The notes under the pieces: generated by a model
Databases searched by the model: none
What the model was told of the DNA's origin: nothing
The model's input: only the letters and a program-made list of their open reading frames with translations
DNA from: a virus
Length of the DNA: 64,000 nucleotides
Virus record (IMG/VR): IMGVR_UViG_3300037346_000220
Location: 1 to 64,000 of that record
Strand: one strand, 5' to 3'
Shown here: one piece after another, positions 16,407 through 24,466 of the stretch
How the letters are laid out: every line of letters starts with the position of its first letter
How positions within the stretch are numbered: position 1 is the stretch's first letter
Program-made: the position numbers and the translations under genes

Positions 16407-17009
16407 ATGCAGACTTTAAAAGAAAAACATATAGTTATCCTTTCTGCTCACCCCGATGACCTAGAGATGTCTTGCGGAGGAACAGTTGCAAAATTTGTAG
16501 AAGATGGTAATAAGGTGACTAGCATAGTCATGGCAGGGGGAGTTCCTCACCTAGAGTATCTAAATAGAGCATCGGGTTATCTAGGGATAGATCCTATCAT
16601 ATTTTCCATGTCCAACTCAGTCAAAGTAGACAAAAATGTAATCAAAGAGTTAGAGGCCATGGTTGACTTTTCTACAGTGGACTTAATCATAACGCACTGG
16701 AACGAAGACTGGCACCAGGACCACCAGGCATGTCATGAAATAGGAAATATTTTAGCTAGGAAGCAACCTATGGACCTGTGGTACATGTCTGCTCACCCAT
16801 ACAACCTAAAATATAAGCACTTTACACCAGACCTATATATTGACATTGGTTCATGGTCATACAAGTCCAAGCTCAATGCCGTCAAGGCATACGACAACAT
16901 ACCAAATAAATGGGTAAGGGGAGTCATGCACCATGACGTATGGCGAGGCTCATACCTTGACACCAAGTATGCAGAAGTGTTCGCTGTCGGTAACCAGGTG
17001 ATAAAATGA
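16407..17009 (+). CDS. PIG-L / LmbE-family deacetylase
   Basis: SAHPDDLEMSCGG supplies zinc ligands H15 and D18, and HWNEDWHQDHQ supplies H106. The family removes acetyl groups from GlcNAc-containing substrates such as GlcNAc-inositol in actinobacterial mycothiol synthesis. The length (200 residues) is normal. A TATACT -10 (16395-16400) ends 6 nt before ATG 16407, predicting a leaderless mRNA. The 3' end overlaps the carbamoyltransferase by 4 bases. Confidence 0.88.
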   Translation: MQTLKEKHIVILSAHPDDLEMSCGGTVAKFVEDGNKVTSIVMAGGVPHLEYLNRASGYLGIDPIIFSMSNSVKVDKNVIKELEAMVDFSTVDLIITHWNEDWHQDHQACHEIGNILARKQPMDLWYMSAHPYNLKYKHFTPDLYIDIGSWSYKSKLNAVKAYDNIPNKWVRGVMHHDVWRGSYLDTKYAEVFAVGNQVIK

Positions 17010-18637
17010 TTGTCATGGGGGTAAACCTTTCTCATGACGGTAGCGTCTGTGTTCTAGACAAAGGTAAGGTTGTCTTCTACCAAGAAGAAGAGAGAATCAC
17101 TCACGAGAAGCATACCACTGGGGTAATTCATAGCTTCGTAGCTGGTATGAAGTTTAACCCTACCCACGTCGTCTTTACCGCTGCAACACCGTATGAGATA
17201 AATGCAAAAGATCTTTTTGTAAGATTGATGGGAGCACATGGCAAGCTCAAACACTTTGAGGACTATGTCATGCCAGAGATTCACTTCATGAGAGATCACC
17301 ACTTAGCCCACGCAGCAGCAGCCTTCTACAACTCAGGGTTCGAAGAGGCCTCAGTTTTGGTTGTAGACGGTGCTGGCCAAGCCTTTATCGATGATGAATA
17401 CCTATATAGAGAGACAGAGACTATCTTCTCTGCAAAATATAACAACTTTGACGTAAAGCTAAAAAAAGTAATCAAGCAGCATACCCTACTTAACTACCAG
17501 CAGCTTTCTGGAGAGCTGGTAGACAAGACCTACCTTTCTCCATGTGCTAGCCCATTGCCTATTGAGTATGAAGTCAAGGTCCACGACGCAGATATGAGCA
17601 TTGGCAAGATGTTTAGTAAGGCTGGTATTGACATCTTTGGAGACTATCACCAAGCAGGCAAGGTCATGGGTCTATCGGCATACGGGATAGACCACAAGGA
17701 GGATCCAAGAGCTTTTATAGAAGACGATGCTAACCCAGAAATATTTACACATGGGATGTCTAACGAGGACCTGGCTTTTAGGATTCAGAACGACTCTCTA
17801 ATCCCCATAGTTAACTTAGTTAGAGAAGCATTAGATAACTCAAAACACGATAACGTTTGCCTCTCTGGAGGATACTTCCTTAACTGTGTGAATAACTACA
17901 AGCTGCTAAAGCTATTCCCTCATGCAAACTTTTACATAGAGCCTAACTCCTCGGACGCAGGAACTGCCTTGGGGGCAGCAAAGTATTGGTGGCACATGCT
18001 TAGCGGAGACCACGATATAAGGGAGCTTGAGACCCTATACCTTAGTAGCCCAGCCGACCACAGATTTGATTCGAGAGACATAAGAGACATCGTACAGGCT
18101 TCGCCCAAAGACGTGGCAAAGCTTCTTTCCGAGAGAAACGTGGTCGCCATATATCAGGGCAAAGCAGAAGCTGGACCAAGGGCCCTCGGCAATAGGTCAA
18201 TACTTTATGACCCAAGAGACAGAGATGCAAGAGATGTTCTCAACATGATCAAGAAGCGTGAGAGCTTTAGGCCTTTTGGAGGCACTGTGCTTGAAGAGAA
18301 GGCATGTCAGTGGTTTGACATGTACACACTAAAGTCTAGCCCCTATATGCTGTATGCTGTTGACTCCCAGGAAGGGACCGCAGCACTTATCCCAGGGTTA
18401 ATGCACAACGACGGAACTTCTAGGATACAGACCCTTAATGAGAGTCAGAACCCGAACTATCATGCTTTAATCAGTGAGTTTGACAACCTTACGGGTGTTC
18501 CTATGATCTTAAATACATCGTTTAACCTAGCTGGAGACACTCTGGTTCAAACAATGGACGATGCTATAAGAACATGTCTTCAGTCTGGGATCCCATACCT
18601 TTATTGTCCAGAGATCGAATCAATAATTACGTTTTAA
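17006..18637 (+). CDS. Carbamoyltransferase, NodU/CmcH family (second copy)
   Basis: The 543-residue full-length enzyme has MGVNLSHDGSVCVL at the start, DHHLAHAAAAFYNSGF with the metal-binding histidines, VLVVDGAGQ, GKVMGLSAYG, an LSGGYFLNC segment, and AEAGPRALGNRSIL in the C-terminal domain. It is longer than the copy at 3219-4655 and retains an extra central segment. It follows a deacetylase gene with overlap. Having two divergent copies suggests two acceptor hydroxyls. Confidence 0.9.
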   Translation: MIVMGVNLSHDGSVCVLDKGKVVFYQEEERITHEKHTTGVIHSFVAGMKFNPTHVVFTAATPYEINAKDLFVRLMGAHGKLKHFEDYVMPEIHFMRDHHLAHAAAAFYNSGFEEASVLVVDGAGQAFIDDEYLYRETETIFSAKYNNFDVKLKKVIKQHTLLNYQQLSGELVDKTYLSPCASPLPIEYEVKVHDADMSIGKMFSKAGIDIFGDYHQAGKVMGLSAYGIDHKEDPRAFIEDDANPEIFTHGMSNEDLAFRIQNDSLIPIVNLVREALDNSKHDNVCLSGGYFLNCVNNYKLLKLFPHANFYIEPNSSDAGTALGAAKYWWHMLSGDHDIRELETLYLSSPADHRFDSRDIRDIVQASPKDVAKLLSERNVVAIYQGKAEAGPRALGNRSILYDPRDRDARDVLNMIKKRESFRPFGGTVLEEKACQWFDMYTLKSSPYMLYAVDSQEGTAALIPGLMHNDGTSRIQTLNESQNPNYHALISEFDNLTGVPMILNTSFNLAGDTLVQTMDDAIRTCLQSGIPYLYCPEIESIITF

Positions 18638-18686
18638 TGTTACCAAAATGTAATAAAAAACCCTTAGTTTTATAGCAAACAACAAC

Positions 18687-18692
18687 TATAAT
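18687..18692 (+). promoter_or_regulatory. -10 element of the nrdH promoter
   Basis: TATAAT here is followed by a 30-base leader and AAGGAG (18707-18712) before ATG 18723. This is a conventional leadered start, in contrast to many neighbours. Confidence 0.55.
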
Positions 18693-18722
18693 AGAATATT
18701 ACTTAAGAAGGAGCCCCAAAGC

Positions 18723-18944
18723 ATGACCACAGTTTACACATTACCATCCTGCGTCCAGTGTGATGCAACAAAACGATTTCTAACAAAGAATGGCCTACCA
18801 TATGATACAGTGGATCTCAGCACTGATTCTAAGGCCTATGATTACATAAAGGGGTTGGGCTTTAGTGCAGCTCCTGTTGTCGTAACCAGTCAGGATTCCT
18901 GGTCAGGCTTCCAGCCAGATAGACTTTCCATGATCGCTGCTTGA
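18723..18944 (+). CDS. nrdH: NrdH-type glutaredoxin
   Basis: The 73-residue thioredoxin-fold protein has the redox motif C10-V-Q-C13 after VYTLPS, a cis-Pro segment SAAPVVV, and SGFQPDRL at the end, as in NrdH redoxins that donate electrons to class Ib ribonucleotide reductase. No reductase gene is in the window. With ThyX just downstream it points to dNTP supply during infection. Confidence 0.88.
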   Translation: MTTVYTLPSCVQCDATKRFLTKNGLPYDTVDLSTDSKAYDYIKGLGFSAAPVVVTSQDSWSGFQPDRLSMIAA

Positions 18945-18969
18945 CAGCAAGTAAGCTTTAAGATATAAT
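18941..18969 (+). promoter_or_regulatory. Near-perfect sigma-70-type promoter
   Basis: TTGACA (18941-18946), a 17-base spacer and TATAAT (18964-18969). The -35 overlaps the nrdH stop codon. It should drive the membrane protein, groES, thyX and perhaps the sugar dehydrogenase. Confidence 0.8.
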
Positions 18970-19010
18970 AGAAACCTTACACAAATAACCTTAACGAGAG
19001 ACTAAGATTA

Positions 19011-19265
19011 ATGAATATATTTACTGATAGCCACGATGACCATGGTGAGCATGCAGAACACGTAGAGATCGCAGAGCATGCAGAGCATAGTGGAGTCGAT
19101 GGTCTCCTAGAGGTGATGTTTGGCTTTGAGCATGTTGTTGCAGAGTTTTTCTGGAATGGTATCTTCGTAGCCCTAACTTTCTTTATTACAAGAGGATTTG
19201 CTTTGCGTAAAGCGCACAAGTACATTGACACTAAGCACGGCATAGAGCACGATGAAGGGTACTAA
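19011..19265 (+). CDS. Small His-rich membrane protein
   Basis: The first 30 residues are very rich in His, Asp and Glu (repeated H-x-E-H units), followed by one hydrophobic helix (about 45-64), then a charged tail. The His/acid cluster could bind metal. It is the first gene after a strong promoter and precedes groES with no gap. Function unknown. Confidence 0.6.
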   Translation: MNIFTDSHDDHGEHAEHVEIAEHAEHSGVDGLLEVMFGFEHVVAEFFWNGIFVALTFFITRGFALRKAHKYIDTKHGIEHDEGY

Positions 19266-19553
19266 ATGTTAAGACCATTAGAGGATAAAGTAATTGTAGA
19301 GCCGATTGTAGAAGCAGAAGTAGCTTCTTCATCAGGACTTATTTTAACTAATACAAGCAAGGATTCTCCAACCGAGGGAATCGTAATAGCAGTTGGACCA
19401 GGTACTGTATTCAGCGATGGCTCAAGGCTTGACCTTGACCTGAAGGTAGGAGACAAAGTAGCTTACTCAAAGTTTGCTGGTACCGAGGTAGAGCATGATC
19501 GTAAGACATACACTATCCTCCCATATAGAGAAATCTATGCGGTGTTAGGATAA
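19266..19553 (+). CDS. groES: GroES-type co-chaperonin
   Basis: LRPLEDKVIVEPI at the start, a mobile-loop-like SSGLILTNTS segment, a GIVIAVGPG strand and VGDKVAYSKFAGTEV identify a 95-residue Cpn10. Phage GroES homologues (T4 gp31 type) can pair with host GroEL to fold capsid or tail proteins. No GroEL gene is present here. Confidence 0.92.
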   Translation: MLRPLEDKVIVEPIVEAEVASSSGLILTNTSKDSPTEGIVIAVGPGTVFSDGSRLDLDLKVGDKVAYSKFAGTEVEHDRKTYTILPYREIYAVLG

Positions 19554-19556
19554 TTA

Positions 19557-20270
19557 ATGACTACATATATTAGAACCATGCCAGAACCGATAAAGGTGTT
19601 AGACGAGGGATACTTGCGTCTTGTAGATGTGCTAGGAGATGATCTGGCTACGGTAAACGCAGCAAGAGTTTCTTATGACAAGGAAGCTGCAGAGTGGTCA
19701 GACAAAGAAGCTAGGCTAATTAAGTTCTTATTGCGTGAGGGTCACACATCTCCGTTTAGACACGCAGCACTAACCTTTGAGGTCTATGCTCCACTATTTG
19801 TTGCTAGGCAATGGTGGAAGTACGCAGTAGCCTCTAGTCATATTGACGACCAGAATGGTTGGAACGAGTCCTCTAGGCGTTACATTACAGAAGAAGAAAA
19901 GTTCTATATTCCTCTACCTAATGAGTGGAGGAGTAAGCCAGAGAATAGTAAGCAGGGCTCTGGTGAGCCCCTAGACATTGAGTTAGGTCAAAAGTACTTC
20001 GATCGTCTATGCGAGACCGTTGTAAGCGGAACAGAGGCGTATCACGATGCCATGAATGATGGTGTAGCTCCAGAGATTGCCCGATTGTTTCTTCCAGCTT
20101 ATGGTATGTACGTTAGATGGCGTTGGACGGTGTCTCTACAGGGAGTTTTAACATTCCTTGACCAGAGAATGCCTAACGACGCTCAATGGGAAATCCAAAA
20201 GTATGCCCAAGCTGTTCTAGACTTGACCAGGGATGCATTTCCTGAAACAATTGGAGCACTTTATGAATAA
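19557..20270 (+). CDS. thyX: Flavin-dependent thymidylate synthase
   Basis: The ThyX signature is present around LLREGHTSPFRHAALTFEV and RQWWKY...DDQNGWNESSRRY (the RHRxxSxNExSxR region, degenerate at its start), with a WRWTVSLQGVLTFLDQR segment near the end. The enzyme makes dTMP from dUMP with FAD and methylenetetrahydrofolate. An AGGA site precedes the ATG. Confidence 0.93.
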   Translation: MTTYIRTMPEPIKVLDEGYLRLVDVLGDDLATVNAARVSYDKEAAEWSDKEARLIKFLLREGHTSPFRHAALTFEVYAPLFVARQWWKYAVASSHIDDQNGWNESSRRYITEEEKFYIPLPNEWRSKPENSKQGSGEPLDIELGQKYFDRLCETVVSGTEAYHDAMNDGVAPEIARLFLPAYGMYVRWRWTVSLQGVLTFLDQRMPNDAQWEIQKYAQAVLDLTRDAFPETIGALYE

Positions 20271-20290
20271 GATAGATCAAGAGGGATAGG

Positions 20291-21391
20291 TTGACTGTAG
20301 TTGCGATCATAGGACTTGGTTACGTTGGGCAAGCACTGGCGAACCGTGTGTCAAAAGTCAAAGGCTTTAGTGTTATAGGTGTAGAAAAGAGCAAAAGTGT
20401 TCTACTACCTATGATGTCAGATGGCCTTGGGTACTCCGTTACCTCAGACATCAATGATGCAAAGAACGCTGACGTCTTTGTCGTATGTGTGGCTACTCCA
20501 TTATCTGGAGAAGACTACGTAGCCAAAGCAGCGCAGGAGATAGCTTCTGTAGCAAAAGAGGGGGCTCTAGCTATCCTAGAGTCCACGGTAGGAATAGGGG
20601 TAACCGAAAAGATCTTCTTCCCACCACTAACTAAAGCAGGAGTCTTAGTAGCCTATTCACCAGAACGAATTGATCCAAGCTCTGAGAAGTATAACATTAG
20701 TAATACTACTAAGGTTGTATCAGGAGCTACGCCTTTAGCCTTAAAAGCAGCTATGGCTTTCTATACTAAGTTTATTAAGAAAGTTGTTAGCACCAGCGAC
20801 GTAAGAGTTGCCGAAGCAGCAAAACTTCTGGAAAATTCTTACAGGCTTCTTAATGTATCTTTTATCAATGAGTTTGCTAGGTCTTGCCTTGCTGCTGGGA
20901 TAGATTCAAGTGAAGTCATTCAGTTGGCAAGTACCAAGGAGTTTGGATTTCAAGCATTCTATCCTAGTGCTGGCGCTGGTGGCCACTGCATCCCAGTTGA
21001 TCCTGAGTTCTTGTCTAACTATATGAGGGAACTTGGAGTACCAATTACTCTTCTCGAAACAGCCATAGAGATTAATGACTCAATGCCTAATGAGATTGTA
21101 GATGATCTTAATAAGAAGTTCAACGGACTACAGGATAAGAAGATCTTAATTGTAGGTATGTCATATAAGGCTAATACTGATGACACCAGGAACTCTTCAG
21201 GTAGTCAGATATATAACCTAATGAAGCACCTTGGGTATGATGTCAAGTGGCATGACGAAGTAGTTAAGACTTACGGAACAACTAAGTCTGTAAAGCCATC
21301 TAACAGCTTTGATGTAGTCCTTGTGACTGTGAGGCATGAAGAGCTGCACCTATCTATGATTAGTGAGTCTAAGATAGTTTCTTATGCGTAA
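20291..21391 (+). CDS. UDP-glucose/UDP-HexNAc dehydrogenase family
   Basis: The 366-residue protein has an N-terminal Rossmann motif IIGLGYVGQALA, YSPERIDPS, KLLENSYRLLNV and the catalytic cysteine C233 in GAGGHCIPVDP, then the C-terminal NAD-family domain with VGMSYKANTDDTRNS. This is closer to UDP-GlcNAc/ManNAc 6-dehydrogenases than to UDP-glucose dehydrogenase, but I cannot fix the substrate. Start at TTG 20291 after GAGGGATAGG. It makes a uronic acid donor, which the SDR at 14587 could process. The 3' end overlaps the convergent hydrolase gene by 10 bases. Confidence 0.85.
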   Translation: MTVVAIIGLGYVGQALANRVSKVKGFSVIGVEKSKSVLLPMMSDGLGYSVTSDINDAKNADVFVVCVATPLSGEDYVAKAAQEIASVAKEGALAILESTVGIGVTEKIFFPPLTKAGVLVAYSPERIDPSSEKYNISNTTKVVSGATPLALKAAMAFYTKFIKKVVSTSDVRVAEAAKLLENSYRLLNVSFINEFARSCLAAGIDSSEVIQLASTKEFGFQAFYPSAGAGGHCIPVDPEFLSNYMRELGVPITLLETAIEINDSMPNEIVDDLNKKFNGLQDKKILIVGMSYKANTDDTRNSSGSQIYNLMKHLGYDVKWHDEVVKTYGTTKSVKPSNSFDVVLVTVRHEELHLSMISESKIVSYA

Positions 21392-22065
21392 TGGTCTTCT
21401 ATAAAATCAGTTACAACCCATGGCTCATGCTCAAAGCAAGCCTCAACAAGAACCTCAAGGTCTGCTCCTAGCTGTCCTGGAAGGCTGTGACCGTAATCTT
21501 CCCCAAAGTCAAAGATAAATACATTGTCCTGTATCGGGAAGTTGGCAATTTGAACCATGTCTTCTTCATCACTACTGGCAAAGATGTAGTAGTTCGTCTC
21601 CTCCTGAAAGTATCCCTCCAGGCTAGGTACTTTCCATTCGCTAATGCTCTTGGTGTAGAGAGCTAGGAGATAGCTATTATCCTGCAAGAATTCTGGCATA
21701 ATACTATACTGCGGTGTGACAGCTACTACAGAATGGATCTTAAAATACTTTGAAAGAACGGTAGCTAAGAATCCACCCATACAAAACCCAATAGCTCTGA
21801 CATCCTTATCTACCAGATGTGGAGACAAAGTATCTATGATCAAGTTCCAGTCAAGCCTATTGCCATAAGAGCTAGTCTTATCAATTAGGAACACTGCCTT
21901 GCCATCCTTGGTAGAGGTTTTTACAAACTCTTCCTTAGAGAATTCTTCACCAATCCTGGGGGTGCTAGAGATAGAGACAGTGACGACTTCGGTGTCTCCA
22001 TCTATCATGCTTATTCTACAGAAGTCATCCTCGAATAAAGTTATAATTTCTTTCTTTAATTCCAT
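21382..22065 (-). CDS. Alpha/beta hydrolase-like protein with Cys nucleophile
   Basis: The nucleophile elbow reads GFCMGGFLA, with Cys in place of Ser as in dienelactone hydrolases. A late His lies in YGHSLPGQ, and an acidic residue before it is plausible. The rest is divergent. A TATAAT -10 (22072-22077) ends 6 nt before the ATG, predicting a leaderless mRNA. Possible roles are ester removal on a glycan or a small-molecule step; the sequence does not decide. Confidence 0.6.
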   Translation of the reverse strand: MELKKEIITLFEDDFCRISMIDGDTEVVTVSISSTPRIGEEFSKEEFVKTSTKDGKAVFLIDKTSSYGNRLDWNLIIDTLSPHLVDKDVRAIGFCMGGFLATVLSKYFKIHSVVAVTPQYSIMPEFLQDNSYLLALYTKSISEWKVPSLEGYFQEETNYYIFASSDEEDMVQIANFPIQDNVFIFDFGEDYGHSLPGQLGADLEVLVEACFEHEPWVVTDFIEDHYA

Positions 22066-22107
22066 GACTTTATTATAACAGAATACTTGACATGGTATAA
22101 TTGTTAC

Positions 22108-22722
22108 ATGATTAAAGATTACGGTAATGGAATAGTTAACACCCTGGACTTCGTATCATACGAGGACTCCATGGAGATCAGTGCCTGGATAGATACTAAT
22201 ATAGATAACTTCTTAATCTATGAATTTCAAAACAATCCAGACAGGCATGCTATTAGATTTGGTAAAGATCAAATATTCTGGGATACGTCTCCTCACGACA
22301 TACGTGGGGTAGAGGATATCGAAAAAACATGTAGACCATACTTCAAGAAGGTAACGGAGCATCTTAAAAAGCTGTACAACGATGACTCAGATCTCTTCGT
22401 CAACTCCTTCTGGCTAGCTAAGCAAGACGCTGGTGGCTTTGTAGGACCTCATCATGACTCTCACTCTGGAATGAACCCACAGTTTAAGTACAGTGTGATC
22501 TGCTATCTTAATTCAAACCCAATAGATGGAGAGTTGGAGTTTGTAAGCTTAGGGTTTGGGATTAAGCCACCTGCTGGCTCAATGGTTAGCTTCCCATCAC
22601 AGGGGGAAAACCTAGACCATGAGGTAAAGGCCATAAGTCAGGAGAGGTACTCTATGCTATTCTGGGTTACTGATAACCCTGACTACGAAGTTAAGTGGCA
22701 CAGCGATGTGTGCCCATCGTAA
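22108..22722 (+). CDS. 2OG-Fe(II) oxygenase
   Basis: GPHHDSHSG contains the H-x-D motif (H115, D117), LDHEVKAI the distal H171, and QERYSMLFW the 2-oxoglutarate-binding R180; GELEFVSLGFGIKP is the intervening strand pair of P4H-like folds. TATAAT (22096-22101) ends 6 nt before ATG 22108, so the in-frame TTG at 22087 lies upstream of the promoter core and is rejected as start. Confidence 0.8.
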   Translation: MIKDYGNGIVNTLDFVSYEDSMEISAWIDTNIDNFLIYEFQNNPDRHAIRFGKDQIFWDTSPHDIRGVEDIEKTCRPYFKKVTEHLKKLYNDDSDLFVNSFWLAKQDAGGFVGPHHDSHSGMNPQFKYSVICYLNSNPIDGELEFVSLGFGIKPPAGSMVSFPSQGENLDHEVKAISQERYSMLFWVTDNPDYEVKWHSDVCPS

Positions 22723-22826
22723 CCATCAGTTCCTGGTGATCAATGCCTGAAAGTTTTATTAAACATTTTTTGTAAAAGTGATGAATTGAGAGCATATCTC
22801 ATTATAATCGTGTTATAATTAATCTT

Positions 22827-23012
22827 ATGAACTACAACACTCACCCATGCCCTATCTGTTCAAAAGATATGGCTCCAGTAATATATGGATTCCCTACCAC
22901 TCACATGGTTGAGATGGCTCAGCAAGACATCATCGCTCTTGGAGGAACAAAGATGGACAAAGAAAACCCCACACACTATTGTTATAGCTGTGGGGATCCT
23001 TACCGTATCTAA
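22827..23012 (+). CDS. Small zinc-ribbon protein
   Basis: CPICSKDM near the start and CYSCGDPY at the end form a four-Cys zinc site around a VIYGFPTTHMVEMA segment, a pattern common in small actinobacterial proteins. TATAAT (22814-22819) lies 7 nt before the ATG. Function unknown. It is convergent with the nuclease gene with no gap. Confidence 0.6.
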   Translation: MNYNTHPCPICSKDMAPVIYGFPTTHMVEMAQQDIIALGGTKMDKENPTHYCYSCGDPYRI

Positions 23013-23399
23013 TTATAGATAACGGATTTCGTCTATATATTTAGCAGACAGTGCTATCTTTATCATATTATCTGCATAGCTGCCAGTCTTTGGAGGTGCA
23101 GAAAAATACACAACGTAATAAGTATTAGGATCAACAGCCTTTAGGATTGCTCCATTGGCTACAGCCTTCTTTACGTTATCGGTTCTTTCCGCTCCTGGTC
23201 TTTTCTTGCCACCAGACCTACCACCCTTAGCCTCAACAAACTCAGTGCGTACCTTGTTATCCGCAACAAAATCAACTTCAACTCCCGTTTCAGGGATTTC
23301 ATAGTTTCTGGCTGTAATCTTAGAGGTCTTTGATAGGTGCTGCTCAACAATCGCTTCAAATTCATCTCCAGCTCGTTTAGACTCTGCTTGAAAGTTCAA
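23013..23399 (-). CDS. PD-(D/E)XK nuclease-like protein
   Basis: In the 128-residue protein, E13 (AGDEFEAIVE), D43 (VEVDFVAD) and E56-x-K58 (FVEAKGG) form a convincing restriction-endonuclease-like site, followed by a Lys/Arg-rich loop. The start is TTG at 23399 with AAGGAG 4 nt before it. Upstream starts in this frame would overlap the small gene at 23401-23565. It could act in recombination, repair or host DNA attack. Confidence 0.7.
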   Translation of the reverse strand: MNFQAESKRAGDEFEAIVEQHLSKTSKITARNYEIPETGVEVDFVADNKVRTEFVEAKGGRSGGKKRPGAERTDNVKKAVANGAILKAVDPNTYYVVYFSAPPKTGSYADNMIKIALSAKYIDEIRYL

Positions 23400-23400
23400 T

Positions 23401-23565
23401 CTACTCCTTGTTCGTATTTGCTCTGGTATAGCCAGAGATGTAGCCTGAACGCCATGCAACCATTTCCTCTTCGGTAATGTTTTCACGTTCCCCAGAAGAT
23501 AAGTAAAGGTTAACATCTTCGTTAACAGCCTTAATTAGGTCTGCTTTGCTTGATTCCTTATCCAA
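23401..23565 (-). CDS. Small protein with AW-x-x-GYISG motif
   Basis: The 54-residue protein starts at TTG within the end of the preceding gene and stops 2 bases before the nuclease start. Its C-terminal VAWRSGYISGYTRAN matches EAWQAGYISGVNRTM of the upstream gene, so the two are tandem paralogues. The shared motif supports that both are expressed. Confidence 0.6.
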   Translation of the reverse strand: MDKESSKADLIKAVNEDVNLYLSSGERENITEEEMVAWRSGYISGYTRANTNKE

Positions 23566-23734
23566 GGTTAATTCCCATCGTTCGGTTTACTCCAGATATG
23601 TACCCAGCCTGCCAAGCTTCCAAGGTTTCTTGGGTAGTGTTACGTCCAGCAGTAGCTAAGAACTTTTGCAAGTCTTCGATAGCAGCCTCAGTAACCTTCA
23701 GTTTCTCTGATTCTGTATTATTAATTTCATCCAT
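23558..23734 (-). CDS. Small protein with AW-x-x-GYISG motif
   Basis: The 58-residue protein is helical and Glu/Thr-rich and ends in the shared GYISG segment. ATG 23734 is preferred over an earlier start at 23770 because a TAAAAT -10 with a TGG extension lies 7 nt before it, predicting a leaderless mRNA. Function unknown. Confidence 0.6.
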   Translation of the reverse strand: MDEINNTESEKLKVTEAAIEDLQKFLATAGRNTTQETLEAWQAGYISGVNRTMGINLG

Positions 23735-23750
23735 AGTAGATATTTTACCA

Positions 23751-23918
23751 CTAGTCCTGGGGATTGTCAAGAGCTTTATCTAAAAGGTAAGTCCTTCTGA
23801 TTTGATCCAAGATCTCTTGTCCAGATACTTCGATGGTAAATGGTAAGCCATCATAATCCTCTATAGTCACTTTGTATATGTTGTCAGGAGATAGCAGGTA
23901 TCTAAAGTTATTGTTCAT
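23751..23918 (-). CDS. Small hypothetical protein
   Basis: The 55-residue protein (MNNNFRYLLSPDNIYKVTIE) looks like a small beta-rich domain. TATACT with a TGC extension ends 6 nt before the second of two in-frame ATG codons, so I take 23918. Function unknown. Confidence 0.5.
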   Translation of the reverse strand: MNNNFRYLLSPDNIYKVTIEDYDGLPFTIEVSGQEILDQIRRTYLLDKALDNPQD

Positions 23919-23952
23919 TGACATAGTATAGCACTTTTGCTATAATATAGAT

Positions 23953-24099
23953 ATGAAAAGTAAAAGAACGCTACAGTCCCAAGAGTGGGAATTCTACAAG
24001 GCAGAGAACACGGCCAACAAGGGTGTTGGATTCTTGCTAATATCCTGTGTGGTATGGCTACCAGCACTCATTCTATTTGTAATGATGTCAGGAGGCTGA
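23953..24099 (+). CDS. Small single-pass membrane protein
   Basis: The 48-residue protein has a polar N-terminus and a hydrophobic helix (about 26-46) that ends in MMSGG. TATAAT (23941-23946) with a TGC extension ends 6 nt before the ATG. It faces away from the leftward group, with its -10 close to theirs. Function unknown. Confidence 0.55.
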   Translation: MKSKRTLQSQEWEFYKAENTANKGVGFLLISCVVWLPALILFVMMSGG

Positions 24100-24100
24100 G

Positions 24101-24280
24101 ATGTCTCACTTTGATGCTCATGACTTAAAGAAAGCTTACGAAGCTGGAGTCTTAGACGAAAGACTAAGAATCATACGGGTTTTAAGAAAGGACCTAGGCA
24201 ATACATCTGAGGTTAACAAGTTGGTAGCAGAGGATACCCAAGATTCAACTGTTCAGTATCTTGACATAGGTGAGCTATGA
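24101..24280 (+). CDS. Small helical hypothetical protein
   Basis: The 59-residue protein with LKKAYEAGVLDERLRIIRVLRKDL is helical and charged. The ATG begins 2 bases after the previous stop, with AGGAGG inside the end of that gene as its ribosome site. The end overlaps the next gene. Function unknown. Confidence 0.55.
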   Translation: MSHFDAHDLKKAYEAGVLDERLRIIRVLRKDLGNTSEVNKLVAEDTQDSTVQYLDIGEL

Positions 24281-24456
24281 TGAATTGGGAAGAGGGCTTC
24301 CAGATAGGCGTATTGGCAGGCATGAAAGCTGAGCGACAAAGGATCATCGAATCCCTTAAATCGGAGGCAGCCAACAGGTCAATCATGGAAGCCCTAGCCT
24401 ACCCATACTTAGCGGAAGAGCTAGAAGCTACAATCATGAGAGACCAGGAAGACTAA
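24277..24456 (+). CDS. Small helical hypothetical protein
   Basis: The 59-residue protein has GFQIGVLAGMKAERQRIIESL, similar to KLGFRDGSQAERKKIIGLI of the gene at 26563, so the two may be related. This G-F-x-x-G...AER(K/Q)-x-I pattern is frequent in small actinophage proteins. Function unknown. Confidence 0.55.
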   Translation: MMNWEEGFQIGVLAGMKAERQRIIESLKSEAANRSIMEALAYPYLAEELEATIMRDQED

Positions 24457-24466
24457 AAGGAGAGAG

